Shown here one piece after another: positions 6,269-7,142 of a stretch of 7,142 nucleotides of DNA. The DNA is from Elusimicrobiota bacterium (GTDB lineage Bacteria > Elusimicrobiota > Elusimicrobia > Elusimicrobiales > Elusimicrobiaceae). The notes beneath the pieces were generated by a model. It had not been told where the DNA came from. It was given only the letters and a program-made list of their open reading frames with translations, and searched no databases. Both the position numbers and the translations under genes were made by a program. The stretch is from contig JAIRLH010000085.1 in the NCBI GenBank assembly GCA_031259485.1, positions 1 to 7,142 of the forward strand, read 5' to 3'. Numbering within the stretch: the first letter of the stretch is position 1; each line of letters opens with the position of its first letter.

Positions 6269-6545
6269 AATTATATGTATTCCTCTCGGTCATTTTTTTC
6301 TTAAGATTTTTTGTCATAAAAGCGTAAACAGATATGCTATTTGCGGTTATGCCGTACTCCATTATTTTATTGTCAATAATAAATCCCTTATATACTTTTT
6401 ATGCCTTTAGAGTTTCCATATTTAAATTATAATAATTTAATTCCAAATATTTAATTTGCTTCAAATATTCTATTCCTGAAATATTCTTTAACAATATTTC
6501 CCTTCTGTTTTCGGATATAGAATAATTTATGATAAATTTACTTAA
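6249..6545 (-). pseudogene. Decayed leucine-rich-repeat protein gene
   Basis: One minus-strand frame holds two open stretches separated by TAA at 6401-6399. The upstream stretch (6545-6402, 48 codons) includes NISGIEYLKQIKYLELN, which fits the internalin-type LRR spacing of leucine/isoleucine with a closing asparagine. The downstream stretch (6398-6252, 49 codons) reads KVYKGFIIDNKIMEYG and onwards to a TAG at 6251-6249, ending inside the acetyltransferase start. Neither stretch has a credible start with a ribosome site. The same frame is open further upstream (GTG 6734 to TGA 6548-6546), but those residues show no LRR pattern. The sequence is strongly AT-rich. I read this as an eroded LRR gene, perhaps a surface or effector protein; only the repeat itself supports the assignment. 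Confidence 0.45.
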
Positions 6546-6697
6546 TCATACAGATAAAACCAGGCATTTATTTTTTGTAAAATACGCTTTGTGCCATACT
6601 AAACTGGCTTGCTGAGGGTTGTATATTTGTATAATATAAAAAAGGTTTTTAAGTAGATCACATTTTATGTCAACAACTTTTTTATTGACGGCTTTAT

Positions 6698-7142
6698 CTA
6701 TCGGCGTGGCGAATACGCGCCCTGTTCCGCCCACGTTTTAACCTTTTCCCGCGCGGCTAAAAGAGCCTTTTGCATTTGCGGGTCTTTGGCGGAAAGCGCC
6801 TTTTCAAAAAACTCGTAAAACTTCGGGGCTTGCTCTTTGGCTTGCGCAGGGTCGGCTATATATTTGGCTATGAACTCCGCAAAGCCTTCAGCCGCGATGT
6901 GCTCCTTCATAGGCGTTTTGGGGACTGTAGCCATAGACTTAAGCTCGTCATAATAGGCGGTTGTCTCTTCGCTGCCTATCTCGCCGAATAAAGTTTTTTC
7001 AAGGTGGTGGCCGATTTCGTGCGCGACTGTAGCTATATCGTTTGCCTTGCGCGTGCGTATCATTTCGCTCTTTGGGGAATATGTACCGACAGAGGCCTTG
7101 TTTGTTATCTTGCCCATTCTTATAGGAACGTCTACGGCTTTC
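6698..7142 (-). CDS. Partial zincin-like domain of a phage/ICE large polyvalent-type protein (5' end outside window, C-terminus apparently truncated)
   Basis: The frame is open to the window edge: eight codons (KAVDVPIR) precede the first ATG at 7117, and that stretch reads as continuous protein, so the ATG is probably internal. About 147 residues are visible. ATVAHEIGHH holds a zinc-protease HExxH (His codons at 7021-7019 and 7009-7007), and AAEGFAEF about 40 residues later supplies a likely third ligand (Glu codon 6889-6887). This HExxH plus EGFAEF pattern, then FYEFFEKAL and a KVKTWAEQG end, matches my memory of metallopeptidase-like modules in very large polyvalent or MuF-like proteins of phages and conjugative elements. 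Those continue for hundreds of residues, whereas this one stops 10 residues after the Trp at TAG 6700-6698, suggesting truncation or frameshift. Family assignment is from recall; whether it cleaves peptides is unknown. Confidence 0.7.
   Translation of the reverse strand, partial: KAVDVPIRMGKITNKASVGTYSPKSEMIRTRKANDIATVAHEIGHHLEKTLFGEIGSEETTAYYDELKSMATVPKTPMKEHIAAEGFAEFIAKYIADPAQAKEQAPKFYEFFEKALSAKDPQMQKALLAAREKVKTWAEQGAYSPRR

Noticed and set aside
6371..6376. Perfect TTGACA on the minus strand as -35 for the acetyltransferase
   Set aside because: No acceptable -10 hexamer occurs 16-18 bases downstream, and the match falls inside the decayed LRR frame.
4868..6750. tRNA-Gln 3' end as an attachment site for the element on the right
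   Set aside because: By eye I find no second copy of the tRNA 3' end (CCTAGTCCCGCAGCCA) in the window; short TCCCGC matches near 3200 and 6747 are too short. A distal copy could lie outside the window.
1..7142. CRISPR arrays, insertion sequences, rRNA or riboswitches
   Set aside because: I saw no regularly spaced repeats, no transposase motifs with terminal inverted repeats, and no conserved rRNA or riboswitch core.

Overview
This window looks like a stretch of bacterial chromosome (about 5.7 kb of intact, moderately GC-rich genes) running into an AT-rich accessory region with decayed genes and the edge of a mobile element. The taxon cannot be fixed from the sequence. Heavy use of the ATA isoleucine codon in otherwise GC-rich genes, Gram-negative style export signals and a membrane Hanks-type kinase with TPRs would fit Elusimicrobiota or a similar gut lineage, but this is a weak inference.

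Layout. 1-304 carries what looks like the 3' end of a plus-strand gene broken by two single-base frameshifts. 358-1806 (minus) is a membrane Ser/Thr protein kinase with a periplasmic TPR region and a cytoplasmic C-terminal kinase domain. It is divergent from 1934-3187 (plus), a CPA-type cation:proton antiporter homologue that lacks the expected ion-binding aspartate in the helix-5 motif. Convergent to the antiporter is a minus-strand pair, murI (glutamate racemase, 3981-4808) and pgeF (peptidoglycan editing factor/YlmD family, 3280-3984). These two overlap by an ATGA, and both act on the composition of the peptidoglycan stem peptide. tRNA-Gln(CTG) at 4868-4941 (plus) is followed by a clear intrinsic terminator. 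5177-5677 (plus) encodes a small two-TM protein with a possible PH-like domain.

From about 5.8 kb rightwards the base composition becomes visibly AT-rich. There is a GNAT acetyltransferase (5828-6268, minus), then a remnant of a leucine-rich-repeat gene (6249-6545, minus) interrupted by stop codons. Last comes the 3' part of a large gene with an HExxH zincin motif (6698-7142, minus, 5' end outside the window), which resembles the metallopeptidase-like domain of phage/ICE large polyvalent proteins.

The best-supported functional link is murI-pgeF. The most checkable oddities are the active-site-deficient antiporter, the kinase with reversed domain order and an HCD catalytic loop, and the eroded mobile-element border on the right. 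I found no CRISPR array, rRNA or intact insertion sequence, and no convincing new multi-gene system.
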